From Rhodobacter sp. SY28-1 (GTDB lineage: Bacteria > Pseudomonadota > Alphaproteobacteria > Rhodobacterales > Rhodobacteraceae), in the NCBI RefSeq assembly GCF_005222785.1, contig NZ_STGH01000002.1, forward strand, positions 62,001 to 126,000: a stretch of 64,000 bases of DNA, in the 5' to 3' direction. Shown here one piece after another: positions 16,692 through 26,071 of this stretch. Every line of letters begins with the position of its first letter. The first letter of the stretch is position 1. The notes beneath the pieces were generated by a model. That model searched no databases, was not told the origin of the DNA, and worked only from the letters and a program-made list of their open reading frames with translations. The position numbers and the translations under genes are program-made.

Positions 16692-18341
16692 CTACCGCTG
16701 TGAAACCCGCCAGTTCGGGTTGATCCAGGGTTCCAGGTTCGAGGCCGGCAGGGGCGTCCGCCCCAGGATATGATCCGCCGCCTTCTCGCCGGTCATGATC
16801 GACGGCGCGTTCAGGTTGCCGTTCGTCACCTGGGGGAAGATCGAGCTGTCAGCGACCCGCAGCCCCTCCACCCCGATCACCCGGCATTCCGGATCGACGA
16901 CCGCCATCGGATCGCTGGCCCGCCCCATCCGACAGGTCCCGCAAGGGTGATAGGCGCTTTCGACATGCTCGCGCAGGAAATCGTCCAACTGGATGTCGCT
17001 TTGCACCTTGGGACCCGGCTGCAGTTCGCCCTTCAGATAGGGCTTGAACGCCTCTTGCCCGAAGATTTCGCGGGTCAGTCGGATGCAGGTGCGGAAGTCC
17101 TCCCAGTCCGACGGGTCGGACATGTAGTTGAACCGGATGACCGGCGCGTCCGTCGGGTTGCCCGACCGCAGCGTGATCGAGCCGCGCGACTTCGACCGCA
17201 TCGGGCCGACATGGGCCTGAAACCCGTGGCCTTCCGCCACCGCCTTGCCGTCATAGCGGACCGCAATGGGCAGGAAGTGGTACTGGATGTCGGGGTATTC
17301 GACCCCGGCCTTCGACCGGATGAAGGCGCAGGCTTCGAACTGGTTCGACGCGCCCGGCCCCTTGCGGCTAAACAACCATTGCGCTCCAACCCAGGCCTTG
17401 CCCCAGAGATTCCAGTATTTGTAAAGGGTTATCGGCTGGCTTGCCGCAAACTGCATGTAGATTTCCAGATGGTCCTGCAGATTCGCGCCCACCCCGGGCC
17501 GGTCCGCGACGACCTCCACCCCATGCTCGCGCAGATGCGCGGCGGGCCCGATCCCCGACAGCATCAACAGCTTGGGCGAGTTGATCGACGAGGCCGCGAT
17601 GATGACCTCCCGCCCCGCCTTGATGACCTGCCGACCCGCGCGGGTGTCGATCTCGACGCCCACTGCGCGCTTGCCTTCCATCACCACGCGCCGGGCAAAG
17701 CCGCGCACGATCTGCACGTTCCCCCCGGCCATCGCGGGCTTGAGGTAGGCATTCGCCGCCGACCAGCGCCGACCCTTGTGGATCGTCGCCTCGAAGGGCC
17801 CGAATCCCTCCTGCTGCTGGCCGTTGTAATCCGCCGTCACCGGATAGCCCGCCTGCCGCCCCGCCTCGATGAAGGCGTCGAACAGCGGGTTCTCCCGCCT
17901 TCCGCGATTGACATGCAGCGGGCCGTCGGTACCCCGGAACTCTGGCCCTGACCCGCCGTGCGAGGCTTCCATCCGCTTGAAATACGGGAGAACATCGGCA
18001 TATCCCCAGCAATCCGCCCCCATCTCGGCCCAGGTGTCGAAGTCCTTCGCATGGCCCCGGACATAGACCATCCCGTTGATGCTGGAGGACCCCCCGATCA
18101 CCTTCCCCCGCGGCGTCGCCAGCACCCGGCCGCCCAGGTGAGGCTCCGGCTCGGTGGCAAAGCCCCAGTCGTAGATCCCCATGTTCATCGGATAGGACAA
18201 GGCGCCCGGCATCTGGATGAACGGACCGGCATCCGACCCGCCATGCTCGATCACTGTCACCCGCTTGCCCGCCTCGGCCAGCCGGTAGGCCATCGCGCAG
18301 CCCGCCGAACCCGCGCCCACGATCACATAGTCCGCATGCAT
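16692..18341 (-). CDS. betA: Choline dehydrogenase
   Basis: A 549-residue GMC-family flavoprotein oxidising choline to betaine aldehyde. The N-terminal FAD-binding Rossmann motif is [23 protein letters not shown] signature 1 is [20 protein letters not shown], and the catalytic histidine region is [15 protein letters not shown]; the C-terminal [20 protein letters not shown] is typical. The length fits BetA. The start ATG overlaps the betI stop (TGATG), so the two form an operon under the BetI-type operator. No betB (betaine aldehyde dehydrogenase) follows; the next gene is the unrelated DUF465 gene, so that step must be encoded elsewhere. Confidence 0.95.
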   Translation of the reverse strand: MHADYVIVGAGSAGCAMAYRLAEAGKRVTVIEHGGSDAGPFIQMPGALSYPMNMGIYDWGFATEPEPHLGGRVLATPRGKVIGGSSSINGMVYVRGHAKDFDTWAEMGADCWGYADVLPYFKRMEASHGGSGPEFRGTDGPLHVNRGRRENPLFDAFIEAGRQAGYPVTADYNGQQQEGFGPFEATIHKGRRWSAANAYLKPAMAGGNVQIVRGFARRVVMEGKRAVGVEIDTRAGRQVIKAGREVIIAASSINSPKLLMLSGIGPAAHLREHGVEVVADRPGVGANLQDHLEIYMQFAASQPITLYKYWNLWGKAWVGAQWLFSRKGPGASNQFEACAFIRSKAGVEYPDIQYHFLPIAVRYDGKAVAEGHGFQAHVGPMRSKSRGSITLRSGNPTDAPVIRFNYMSDPSDWEDFRTCIRLTREIFGQEAFKPYLKGELQPGPKVQSDIQLDDFLREHVESAYHPCGTCRMGRASDPMAVVDPECRVIGVEGLRVADSSIFPQVTNGNLNAPSIMTGEKAADHILGRTPLPASNLEPWINPNWRVSQR

Positions 18342-18925
18342 CAGACCGCCCCCCGCGCCAATTCCACTTCCAGATGTCGCAACGCCAACGCCACTGCCTC
18401 CGCCCCGTCAGGCGGGCCCGATTTCAGCACCTCGCGCAGATACAGACCGTCGATCATTGCCCCCAGCGATTCGGCGATTCCCTCGGCCCGGTCACCCGCC
18501 AGAGGGCGCAGGGCGGACACCAGATTTGACCGCAGCCGCCCCTGATAGATCGCCAGCAGTCGCTTGGCAGGAGGAGCCGTCTGCGCGAGAACCCAGAAGT
18601 TCAGCCAGGCCCCCACCGCCTCGCGCCGGAAGTTGCCGGGGCTGAACGATGCCCGCAAAATCCCGCGAATCCGCCCCTCCGGCCCCTCTGCCGCCGCCAG
18701 CGCGCCCCGAACTTCCGCGCCATACAGCGTCATGATGTGGCGCATCGCGGCCAGGAACATCTCTTCCTTCGACCCGAAGTAGTGGTGCGCCAGCGCACTC
18801 GACATCCCTGCCCGCTTGGCGATCTGGCTCACCGTCACGTCCAGCGACCCCACCCTGCCGATCTCGACAATCGTGGCTTTTACCAGCGCTTCCTTGCGGA
18901 TAGGCTCCATCCCAAGCTTTGGCAT
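18341..18925 (-). CDS. betI: TetR-family repressor of choline metabolism
   Basis: A 194-residue TetR regulator. The N-terminal helix-turn-helix is [17 protein letters not shown] then [20 protein letters not shown], the BetI-type recognition helix. The C-terminal ligand domain contains WLNFWVLAQ and YQGRLRSNL as in BetI proteins, which release DNA on binding choline. It is first gene of the betI-betA unit and divergent from choX; the 86-base gap holds a palindromic operator (18974-18987). Confidence 0.93.
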   Translation of the reverse strand: MPKLGMEPIRKEALVKATIVEIGRVGSLDVTVSQIAKRAGMSSALAHHYFGSKEEMFLAAMRHIMTLYGAEVRGALAAAEGPEGRIRGILRASFSPGNFRREAVGAWLNFWVLAQTAPPAKRLLAIYQGRLRSNLVSALRPLAGDRAEGIAESLGAMIDGLYLREVLKSGPPDGAEAVALALRHLEVELARGAV

Positions 18926-18973
18926 CGGTGCGGCCCCAAAAATGTCTTGCCAAACCGAAGTAGGGCGAAGTTT

Positions 18974-18987
18974 ATTGACTCGTCAAT
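18974..18987. promoter_or_regulatory. BetI-type operator between betI and choX
   Basis: ATTGAC-TC-GTCAAT is a near-perfect palindrome, extended by TT and CAA. It resembles the ATTGAA...TTCAAT-type boxes of BetI. It sits between the divergent betI and choX start codons, so one site could control both the oxidation and uptake genes. Confidence 0.75.
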
Positions 18988-19011
18988 CAACAAAAAACAC
19001 GGGGAGCCTGC

Positions 19012-19941
19012 ATGACCATCCGTTCCACCCTCCTGACCACCGCCGTCACCTTCGCCCTTGCCGGGTCCGCCTTCGCCGAAGGTTGCGACAAGATCGTCTT
19101 CTCGGACGTCGGCTGGACCGACATCACGGCGACGACCGCCGCCACGACGCTCGTCCTCGAAGCGCTTGGCTATGAGACCGAAACCAAGGTTCTCTCGGTC
19201 CCCGTCACCTATACCGGCCTTGCCGAAGGCGACGTCGATGTATTCCTTGGCAACTGGATGCCGACGATGGAGGCCGACCTCGCCCCGCACCGTGACGCAG
19301 GGAAAGTCGAAACGGTCCGCACCAACCTTGAAGGCGCCAAGTACACCCTTGCCACGAACGAGGCCGGCGCCGCCCTCGGCATCGCCGACTTCAAGGACAT
19401 CGCCGCCCACAAGGACGCGCTGGAAGGCCAGATCTACGGGATCGAACCCGGCAACGACGGCAACCGCCTGATCCTCGACATGATCGCCTCGGGTCCCTTC
19501 GGGCTGGACGGCTTTGAAGTCGTCGAATCCTCGGAACAGGGCATGCTGGCCGAAGTCGCCAAAAAGTCCGACGCCGGTGAGCCGATCATCTTCCTCGGCT
19601 GGGAACCTCACCCGATGAACGCCAACTTCAAGATGACCTACCTGACCGGCGGTGACGACTATTTCGGCCCGAACTTCGGCGGCGCCGTGGTCGATACCAA
19701 CGTCCGCGCGGGCTATGTCGCGGAATGCCCGAACCAGGGCAAACTGTTGCAGAACCTGTCGTTCTCGCTGGCCATGGAAAACGAGATCATGGGCAAGATC
19801 CTGAACGACGGCGAGGACCCGCGCGATGCGGCAAAGGCCTGGCTTGCCGCCAACCCCGATGCCTGGAAGGCCTGGCTTGACGGCGTGACCGCAAAGGACG
19901 GCAGCGATGCCGTGGCGGCCGTGGAGGCTGCGCTCCAGTAA
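19012..19941 (+). CDS. choX: Choline ABC transporter, periplasmic binding protein
   Basis: A 309-residue periplasmic binding protein with signal peptide (TIRSTLLTTAVTFALAGSAF, cut near AFA-EG). The mature protein has the OpuAC/ProX-type fold; FSDVGWTDITATTAATTLV and VFLGNWMPTM provide aromatic residues that typically cage the quaternary ammonium group, and IFLGWEPHPMNANF is another ligand-cage segment. It delivers choline to ChoW/ChoV. The GGGGAGCCTGC before the ATG is a good ribosome site. A strong hairpin follows the stop, before choW, which would give more binding protein than permease. Confidence 0.93.
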   Translation: MTIRSTLLTTAVTFALAGSAFAEGCDKIVFSDVGWTDITATTAATTLVLEALGYETETKVLSVPVTYTGLAEGDVDVFLGNWMPTMEADLAPHRDAGKVETVRTNLEGAKYTLATNEAGAALGIADFKDIAAHKDALEGQIYGIEPGNDGNRLILDMIASGPFGLDGFEVVESSEQGMLAEVAKKSDAGEPIIFLGWEPHPMNANFKMTYLTGGDDYFGPNFGGAVVDTNVRAGYVAECPNQGKLLQNLSFSLAMENEIMGKILNDGEDPRDAAKAWLAANPDAWKAWLDGVTAKDGSDAVAAVEAALQ

Positions 19942-19949
19942 TCAGACAA

Positions 19950-19973
19950 GGCCCCGGGGACCAACCCGGGGCC
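19950..19973 (+). terminator. Intercistronic hairpin between choX and choW
   Basis: GGCCCCGGG, loop GACCAA, CCCGGGGCC, followed by GCTTTCGTT. A 9-bp GC stem just after the choX stop. It is likely a partial terminator or mRNA-stabilising structure that raises the choX:choWV ratio. Confidence 0.7.
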
Positions 19974-20001
19974 GCTTTCGTTCCGACCAGGGGGACTGGG
20001 A

Positions 20002-20832
20002 ATGGACTGGCTGACGGATTACAAGATCCCGGTCGGCAAGGTGGCGAAGTCCATCTTCGACTGGATGAAGGACAACCTCTCGCCGCTGTTCGACGCGATC
20101 TCGGCCGTCATGGAAGCGATGATCGAGGGCATCCTGTGGCTTTTGCAGACGCCTCACCCCTTTGTTATCATTGCCATTTTCATCGCGCTGACCTGGTATT
20201 TGCAGCGCAGCTGGAAAGTCTGCCTCGGCGTCTTCCTGGGTTTTCTCTTCATCCTGAACCAGGGCTACTGGGAAGAGACGACGGAAAGCCTGACCCTGAT
20301 CCTGTCGGCCTGCGTGGTCTGCATGGGGCTTGGCGTGCCCATCGGCATCGCCGCCGCGCACCGGCCCCGGCTTTACACCGCGCTTGCGCCGATCCTAGAC
20401 CTGATGCAGACCCTGCCGACCTTCGTCTACCTGATCCCGGCCATCGTCTTCTTCGGCCTTGGCATGGTCCCGGGCCTGATCGCCACGGTGATCTTCGTCC
20501 TGCCCGCACCGATCCGACTGACCCACCTTGGAGTCTCCTCCACGCCGAACGCGCTGCTGGAGGCCGCAACGGCGTTCGGCGCGACCCCGCGCCAAAGGCT
20601 CTGGAAGGTAGAACTGCCCTGGGCCATGCCGCAGATCATGGCGGGGCTGAACCAGACCATCATGCTGTCCCTGTCCATGGTCGTCATCGCCGCACTTGTG
20701 GGCGCGAACGGCCTGGGCGTCCCCGTCGTCCGCGCGCTGAACTCGGTCAACACCGCGCTAGGCTTCGAATCGGGCTTCATCATCGTCGTGGTGGCGATCC
20801 TCCTTGACCGTATGCTGAGGGTGACACGATGA
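20002..20832 (+). CDS. choW: Choline ABC transporter, permease
   Basis: A 276-residue inner-membrane permease of the glycine-betaine/choline type (ProW/OpuAB). Hydrophobic segments begin after an N-terminal amphipathic stretch (WLTDYKIPVGKVAKSIFDWM). The EAA loop that contacts the ATPase is EAATAFGATPRQRLWKVELP. The segment PTFVYLIPAIVFFGLGMVPG is typical of the family. The stop overlaps the choV start (ATGA), indicating coupled translation. Confidence 0.93.
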   Translation: MDWLTDYKIPVGKVAKSIFDWMKDNLSPLFDAISAVMEAMIEGILWLLQTPHPFVIIAIFIALTWYLQRSWKVCLGVFLGFLFILNQGYWEETTESLTLILSACVVCMGLGVPIGIAAAHRPRLYTALAPILDLMQTLPTFVYLIPAIVFFGLGMVPGLIATVIFVLPAPIRLTHLGVSSTPNALLEAATAFGATPRQRLWKVELPWAMPQIMAGLNQTIMLSLSMVVIAALVGANGLGVPVVRALNSVNTALGFESGFIIVVVAILLDRMLRVTR

Positions 20833-21860
20833 CCCGCCCTGCCGTTGAATTCGACCGCGTCTCCATCGTCTTCGGCGACAACCCGGAGCGCGCCCTGCCC
20901 CTGATGGACCAGGGCAAGACCCGGGCGGAGGTGCAGCAGGCCTGCGGTCAGGTGCTGGGCGTGCACGACTGTTCGCTGACCGTGGCCGAAGGCGAAATCC
21001 TTGTCCTGATGGGACTTTCCGGCTCTGGCAAGTCCACCCTTCTGCGCGGCGTGAACGCGCTGAACCCCGTCGTCCGGGGTGAAGTGCGGGTGCTTGAGAA
21101 CGACAAGATGGTCTCGGTCACCAAGGCCGACCCCGAAACGCTCCGTCGCCTGCGCGCGACGCGGATCGCGATGGTCTTCCAGCAGTTCGGCCTTCTGCCC
21201 TGGCGCACCGTGCGCGAAAATGTTGGGTTAGGGCTGGAACTGGCCGGCATGTCGCCGGAGGCGCGCAAGCCCAAGGTCGATGCCCAGCTTGAACTGGTGA
21301 ACCTGTCGCAATGGGCGGATCGCAAGGTCGGCGACCTTTCGGGCGGCATGCAGCAGCGGGTGGGTCTTGCCCGCGCCTTCGTCACCGACGCGCCGATCCT
21401 TCTGATGGACGAACCCTTCTCGGCCCTGGACCCCCTGATCCGGTCCAAGCTGCAGGATGAACTTCTGGACCTGCAGGCCAAGCTGAAGCGCACCATCGTC
21501 TTCGTCAGCCACGACCTGGACGAAGCCTTCAAGATCGGCAACCGCATCGCGCTGATGGAGGGCGGCCGGATCGTGCAATGCGGCACCGCGCGCGAGATCA
21601 TCGCCAACCCGGTCAGCGAATATGTCGCCGATTTCGTCGCCCACATGAACCCGCTCGGCGTCCTGACCGCCCGCGACGTGATGGAGCCGGGCGAAGCCTC
21701 AGCCGTCGCGCATCAGCTTCCCGCCGAAACCCCGGTCAAGCACATCATGGACCTGATGTCCCAGGGCGTGGCCGAGCTGGTGGTAACGGAAAACGGTCGC
21801 AACCTTGGCATGATCCGCACCGCCGGGCTGATGGCAAAGCTGATCAATCCACGGGGCTAA
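20829..21860 (+). CDS. choV: Choline ABC transporter, ATP-binding subunit
   Basis: A 343-residue ABC ATPase of the ProV/OpuAA type. Walker A is GLSGSGKSTLLRG, Q-loop VFQQFGLLPW, signature LSGGMQQRVGLARA, Walker B ILLMDEPFSALDPL and the switch His in FVSHDLDEAF. An N-terminal extension (FGDNPERALPLMDQGKTRAE) is typical for the family. After the nucleotide-binding domain, about residues 280-340 form a single degenerate CBS-like module (VMEPGEASAVAHQL; LVVTENGRNLGMIRTAGLM). It energises choline import. Confidence 0.94.
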   Translation: MTRPAVEFDRVSIVFGDNPERALPLMDQGKTRAEVQQACGQVLGVHDCSLTVAEGEILVLMGLSGSGKSTLLRGVNALNPVVRGEVRVLENDKMVSVTKADPETLRRLRATRIAMVFQQFGLLPWRTVRENVGLGLELAGMSPEARKPKVDAQLELVNLSQWADRKVGDLSGGMQQRVGLARAFVTDAPILLMDEPFSALDPLIRSKLQDELLDLQAKLKRTIVFVSHDLDEAFKIGNRIALMEGGRIVQCGTAREIIANPVSEYVADFVAHMNPLGVLTARDVMEPGEASAVAHQLPAETPVKHIMDLMSQGVAELVVTENGRNLGMIRTAGLMAKLINPRG

Positions 21861-21862
21861 GT

Positions 21863-21910
21863 CCAAGAATTTTAAGTAAAATTCTTGGCGAATTCCTTGA
21901 GTAAGGAATT
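21863..21910. terminator. Double hairpin after choV
   Basis: Two perfect stem-loops in tandem: CCAAGAATTTT/AAAATTCTTGG with loop AAGT (21863-21888) and AATTCCTT/AAGGAATT with loop GAGT (21891-21910), followed by TTGCTCC. The AAAATTC of the first can also pair with the GAATTTT after the second, so alternative folding is possible. It is located between the facing choV and topA genes. Confidence 0.65.
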
Positions 21911-21999
21911 TTGCTCCCCCTGTCGCAGGCGCAGCGGGCAAAAGTTAAGTTTCCCCTAACGTCCGCGACCAAGCCATTGATTTCACGGGAACAATCGAA

Positions 22000-22018
22000 A
22001 GTGTCCACCGTGGACACT
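22000..22018 (-). terminator. Compact stop-codon hairpin after topA
   Basis: AGTGTCC-ACCGT-GGACACT is a 19-base palindrome whose end overlaps the last base of the topA TGA. On the minus strand it is followed by TTCGATTGTT. It is the same family as the hairpins after mcm, ade and ychF. Confidence 0.65.
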
Positions 22019-24594
22019 CACTCCGCCGCCGCCGTCTTCTTGGGCGCGGCCTTCTTCGCCGTCGCCTTCTTCGGGGCCGCCTTCTTCGCCCCAGCCGCCG
22101 CCTTCTTCGGCGCGGCCTTCTTCTTCGTCCCCGATTTCCCCACCTTCTCGGCGATCAGGACCAGCGCCTCCTCCAGCGTGACCGCCTCCGGCTCCACCCC
22201 CTTGGGCAGCGTAGCGTTGACCTTCTCCCACTTCACATAGGGACCGTACTTGCCCGGCATGACCTGGACCTCACCCCCATCCGGGTGCGCCCCCAGAACC
22301 TTCAACGGCCCCGCCTTCGCCGCCCCTCCGCGCCGCCCGGCCAGCTTCTGGGCCAGCACCTCCACCGCCCGGTTCATCCCGATGGTGAAGACCTCCTCCA
22401 CCTCCGGAATGTTCGCGTAGACCGCCCCGTGCTTCACATAGGGCCCGAACCGGCCGATCCCCGCTTCGACCAGCACCCCGTCCTCCGGATGCTTGCCGAC
22501 TTCCCGGGGCAGCGACAGCAGTTGCAATGCCCGCTCCAAGGTCAACCCGTCCGGAGTCCATCCTTTCGGCAGGCTCGCCCGGTCGGGCTTCGGGTTTGCC
22601 TCGGAAGCCTCCCCCCGCTGGACGTAGGGCCCGAACCGACCGGCCCGGAGCGAAATCTCCACCCCGTTCTCGTCCTGCCCCAGCACCCGTCCGTCCGAAG
22701 CGACCGACTCCGCATCCCCCGCCAAGGGACGGGTATACCGACACTCCGGATAGTTGCCGCAGCCGATGAAGGCCCCCCCCGACCGCGCGGTCTTCAGGTG
22801 CAGACGACCCGTCCCGCAGGTCGGGCAGACCCGGGGATCGCCCCCATCCGCCCGTGCCGGGTACAGGTGCGGGGCGAGGAAATCGTCCAGCTTCTCCAGC
22901 ACCTCGCCGATGCGCAGGTCCGCCGTCTCGGCAATCGCCGCGCTGAAATCCCGCCAGAACCGCGCCAGCACGTCCTTGTAGTCGCGGTCGCCAGCCGAGA
23001 CATCGTCAAGCTCCGCCTCAAGGTCAGCGGTGAAGTCATACTCCACATACCGCTTGAAGAAGTTCGCGAGGAACGCCGTCACCAGCCGCCCCTTGTCTTC
23101 GGGGAACAGGCGATTCTTGTCCTTCCTCACATACTCCCGGTCGACGATCGTGGTCAGGATCGAGGCATAGGTGGACGGCCGACCGATCCCCAACTCCTCC
23201 ATCCGCTTGACCAGCGTCGCCTCGGTATAGCGTGGTGGGGGCTGAGTGAAGTGCTGCTCGGGCGTGACCGCGCCCTTGTCCAGCTTTTCGCCCTGCATCA
23301 CCTGCGGCAGGCGGCCTTCCTCGTCGTCCTCGTCGTCGCGGCCCTGATCGTAGACCTTGAGGTAGCCGTCGAACAGCACCACCTGCCCGTTCGCCCGGAA
23401 CGCCACCTCGCCGTCGGGCGAGGCCACGTCCACCGCCGTCCGCTCCAGCCGCGCCGCTGCCATTTGCGAAGAAATCGTCCGCTTCCAGATCAGGTCGTAA
23501 AGCTTCCGCTGATCCTCCTCGACCCGGATCTTCTCGGGCCCCAGGGCCATGTCCGTCGGTCGGATGCATTCATGCGCTTCCTGAGCGTTCTTGGCCTTGT
23601 TCTTGTACATGCGGGGAGAGTCCGGAACATACTCCGCCCCGAACCGCCGCTTGATCTCGTCCCGCGCGGCCATCACGGCCTCGGGCGCCATGTCGATGCC
23701 GTCGGTCCGCATGTAGGTGATGTAACCCGCCTCGTAGAGGCGCTGCGCGGCGTTCATGCACTGCTTTGCGCCCATGCCGTATTTGCGGCTGGCCTCCTGC
23801 TGAAGCGTCGACGTCATGAAGGGCGGCCAGGGGTTGCGCGTCGCCGGTTTCGATTCGACCGCCATCACCTTGAAATCGCGGTGCTTCGCCGCCTCGACCG
23901 CAAGCTCGGCAGCGGTGGCAGTGGGAATGTCGAACTTGGTCAGCTTCTTGCCGCCAAGGGTGACCATCCCGGCCTCGAACTCCTGGCCCCGCGGGGTGCG
24001 GAAGACGGCCTTCACCGTCCAGTATTCCTGGGCCTTGAAGGCCTCGATCTCCATCTCGCGCTCGACAATCAGTCGCAGGCAGACTGACTGTACCCGTCCT
24101 GCCGATTTCGCACCCGGAAGCTTGCGCCACAGGACCGGCGACAGGGTGAAGCCCACCAGATAGTCCAGCGCGCGGCGAGCGAGATAGGCTTCGACCAATG
24201 CCTGGTCGACCTCGCGCGGTTCCTTCATCGCCTTGGTCACCGCGTCCTTGGTGATCGCGTTGAAGGTCACGCGGGCGACCTTTTTGCCTTTCTTCAGTGA
24301 GCTTTGCAGGGCTTCCTTCAGGTGCCAGCTGATCGCTTCGCCCTCACGATCGGGGTCGGTCGCAAGGATCAGGGTGTCGTCGGATTTCAGCGCTTCGGTA
24401 ATGGCGCGGATATGCTTTTTCGACTCGGGCGCGACTTCCCAAAGCATGTCGAATCCGTTCTCGGGGTCGACCGAGCCATCCTTTGCAGGCAGATCGCGGA
24501 CGTGGCCGTAAGAGGCAAGGACCGTGAAGTCCGGGCCGAGATACTTATTGATTGTCTTGGCCTTGGCGGGGGATTCGACGACAACGACTGGCAT
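22018..24594 (-). CDS. topA: DNA topoisomerase I
   Basis: An 858-residue type IA topoisomerase relaxing negative supercoils. The Toprim domain starts PVVVVESPAKAKTINKYLG with acidic triad LILATDPDREGEAISWHL. The catalytic tyrosine is in GYITYMRTDGIDM. After about residue 580 there is one Cys4 zinc-ribbon (CPTCGTGRLHLKTARSGG with CGNYPEC), then three repeats of the GPYV type (GRFGPYVQRGE, GRFGPYVKHGA, GKYGPYVKWEK), and a 45-residue Lys/Ala/Pro tail that should bind DNA nonspecifically. This organisation is usual for alphaproteobacteria. It ends directly in a compact hairpin. Confidence 0.97.
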   Translation of the reverse strand: MPVVVVESPAKAKTINKYLGPDFTVLASYGHVRDLPAKDGSVDPENGFDMLWEVAPESKKHIRAITEALKSDDTLILATDPDREGEAISWHLKEALQSSLKKGKKVARVTFNAITKDAVTKAMKEPREVDQALVEAYLARRALDYLVGFTLSPVLWRKLPGAKSAGRVQSVCLRLIVEREMEIEAFKAQEYWTVKAVFRTPRGQEFEAGMVTLGGKKLTKFDIPTATAAELAVEAAKHRDFKVMAVESKPATRNPWPPFMTSTLQQEASRKYGMGAKQCMNAAQRLYEAGYITYMRTDGIDMAPEAVMAARDEIKRRFGAEYVPDSPRMYKNKAKNAQEAHECIRPTDMALGPEKIRVEEDQRKLYDLIWKRTISSQMAAARLERTAVDVASPDGEVAFRANGQVVLFDGYLKVYDQGRDDEDDEEGRLPQVMQGEKLDKGAVTPEQHFTQPPPRYTEATLVKRMEELGIGRPSTYASILTTIVDREYVRKDKNRLFPEDKGRLVTAFLANFFKRYVEYDFTADLEAELDDVSAGDRDYKDVLARFWRDFSAAIAETADLRIGEVLEKLDDFLAPHLYPARADGGDPRVCPTCGTGRLHLKTARSGGAFIGCGNYPECRYTRPLAGDAESVASDGRVLGQDENGVEISLRAGRFGPYVQRGEASEANPKPDRASLPKGWTPDGLTLERALQLLSLPREVGKHPEDGVLVEAGIGRFGPYVKHGAVYANIPEVEEVFTIGMNRAVEVLAQKLAGRRGGAAKAGPLKVLGAHPDGGEVQVMPGKYGPYVKWEKVNATLPKGVEPEAVTLEEALVLIAEKVGKSGTKKKAAPKKAAAGAKKAAPKKATAKKAAPKKTAAAE

Positions 24595-24739
24595 GATCTA
24601 GGGGCTCCCGCGGCCGGCAAATGGCGGGGCAACATGTGGGGGAAGCCGCGCGCTTGTCAACCTGTGGGGGCGAATTCGCCGCGGCGGACGGGCCGAGACG
24701 GAGCGGACGTCCCGAGGTCAACAAACGCGATGCCCCTGC

Positions 24740-25885
24740 CTATTCCAGCCGGGAAAGCAGGCCGCCCGGCTGGCGGGCAATCCGACCCTCAAGCTCAAGG
24801 TTCAGAAGTTCGGGCGCAAGTTGGGCCGGGGTGACCTTGAGATCCCGCATCAGCTGATCCTCGGCCAGGGGGCTGGGGCCAAGCCTGGACAGGATCATCG
24901 CGTGCAGAAGCGCCACGTCCTTCAGGGGGCGCTGGGGCGTCTCGGGGCCGGGAAGCGGCGCAAGCGTCATATGCGTTTCGGTCCGCGCCTCACCCGGGGT
25001 TCCAAGCGCTTCAAGTACGTCCTGAACGCCACGGACCAGCACCGCCCCGTCGCGGATCAGCATGTTGCAGCCCGAGGCCCGGGCATCGAAGGGGTGGCCG
25101 GGGACGGCCATGACGTCGCGCCCATAGTCGAGAGCGGCGCGGGCTGTAATCAGGCTGCCCGACTTGGCCGCGGCCTCGACCACGATCACGGCGCGGGACA
25201 GGCCCGCGACGATCCGGTTGCGCAGGGGGAAATGCCGGGCCTGGGGCTCAAGACCCAGGGGGTGCTCGCTGATGCGACAGCCTCTGGCGTCGATTGCCTG
25301 CGCCAAGGCATCGTTTTCGGCCGGGTAGATCACGTCGATTCCGCCCGCCATCACTGCGATCGTACGCCCCTCGCCTTCCAGGGCAGCTTCATGGGCGGCG
25401 GTGTCGATGCCACGCGCGAGACCGGAGACCACGGTCATCCCAGCCTCAGACAGGCCTTGGGCCAGCCTGCGGGCCATGCGCATACCCAACGACGAGGCAT
25501 TCCGCGCACCGACCATGCCGATGGCGGGGCGGTTCAACAGGGACAGGTCGCCCTTTGCCCACAGCACGGGCGGCGCGTCGGGGATATCCCGGAGGGCGCG
25601 GGGATACTCATCCTCGCCGTGGATCAGAAGCCGCGCGCCTGCCGCAAGGCCCTGGCGTTCTTCGGCAAGCACGACCCCCACCGGGCAACATTCGTAGTTT
25701 TCGACCCCCGCCGCGGCGGCAATCGCTGGAAGAGCCGCCAGCGCCGCGCAGGCCGAGCCGTGTTCGGCCATCAGCCGATGATAGGTGACCGCCCCCACCC
25801 GCCGGGATCGGACAAGCCGCAGCCGATCCCGCCGTTCGTCGCTGGTCAGACCGGAAGACAGGTTCGCAAGCTGACCATCCGCCAT
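24740..25885 (-). CDS. dprA: DNA-processing protein DprA
   Basis: A 381-residue protein that loads RecA on incoming single-stranded DNA during natural transformation. The Rossmann-like core has IGMVGARNASSLGMRMARRL, VSGLARGIDTAAHEAAL, VIYPAENDALAQAI and SGSLITARAALDYGRDVMAV then PGHPFDARASGCNMLI, all diagnostic. A C-terminal winged-helix segment (DQLMRDLKVTPAQLAPELLN) is present. The start at 25885 has GAGGG at correct spacing; a 23-codon longer frame to 25954 is possible. Separated from topA by 145 bases with no recognisable feature. Confidence 0.93.
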   Translation of the reverse strand: MADGQLANLSSGLTSDERRDRLRLVRSRRVGAVTYHRLMAEHGSACAALAALPAIAAAAGVENYECCPVGVVLAEERQGLAAGARLLIHGEDEYPRALRDIPDAPPVLWAKGDLSLLNRPAIGMVGARNASSLGMRMARRLAQGLSEAGMTVVSGLARGIDTAAHEAALEGEGRTIAVMAGGIDVIYPAENDALAQAIDARGCRISEHPLGLEPQARHFPLRNRIVAGLSRAVIVVEAAAKSGSLITARAALDYGRDVMAVPGHPFDARASGCNMLIRDGAVLVRGVQDVLEALGTPGEARTETHMTLAPLPGPETPQRPLKDVALLHAMILSRLGPSPLAEDQLMRDLKVTPAQLAPELLNLELEGRIARQPGGLLSRLE

Positions 25886-25976
25886 CAGTGCCCTCGTTGC
25901 ATTCGTAGGGTCCAGTCTGCGTCGGGGAAGGTTAAGGAATGCTGAATCACGCAAGTAAGGATCAGTGTTACAAGGA

Positions 25977-26005
25977 TTGAAGTTGGCGCGGATATTTGAT
26001 CAAAT
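25977..26005 (+). promoter_or_regulatory. gabT promoter with TTTGATCAAA palindrome
   Basis: ATTTGATCAAAT (25994-26005) is a perfect 12-base palindrome. A -35-like TTGAAG at 25977-25982 and a -10-like TCAAAT at 26000-26005 with 17-base spacing would place the palindrome over the -10, as for a repressor. TTTGATCAAA occurs again at 55336-55345 in front of an aminotransferase/glutamine-synthetase-like operon. Confidence 0.6.
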
Positions 26006-26071
26006 GACCCAAAGACCCCGAGGCCCGAGTCTGATCTCCGGGGTTGTCATGCTTTCTGGGGAGCCAAGACC

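Noticed and set aside
24595-24739. Small gene between topA and dprA
   Set aside because: No frame with a ribosome site or plausible composition; the stretch shows nothing recognisable.
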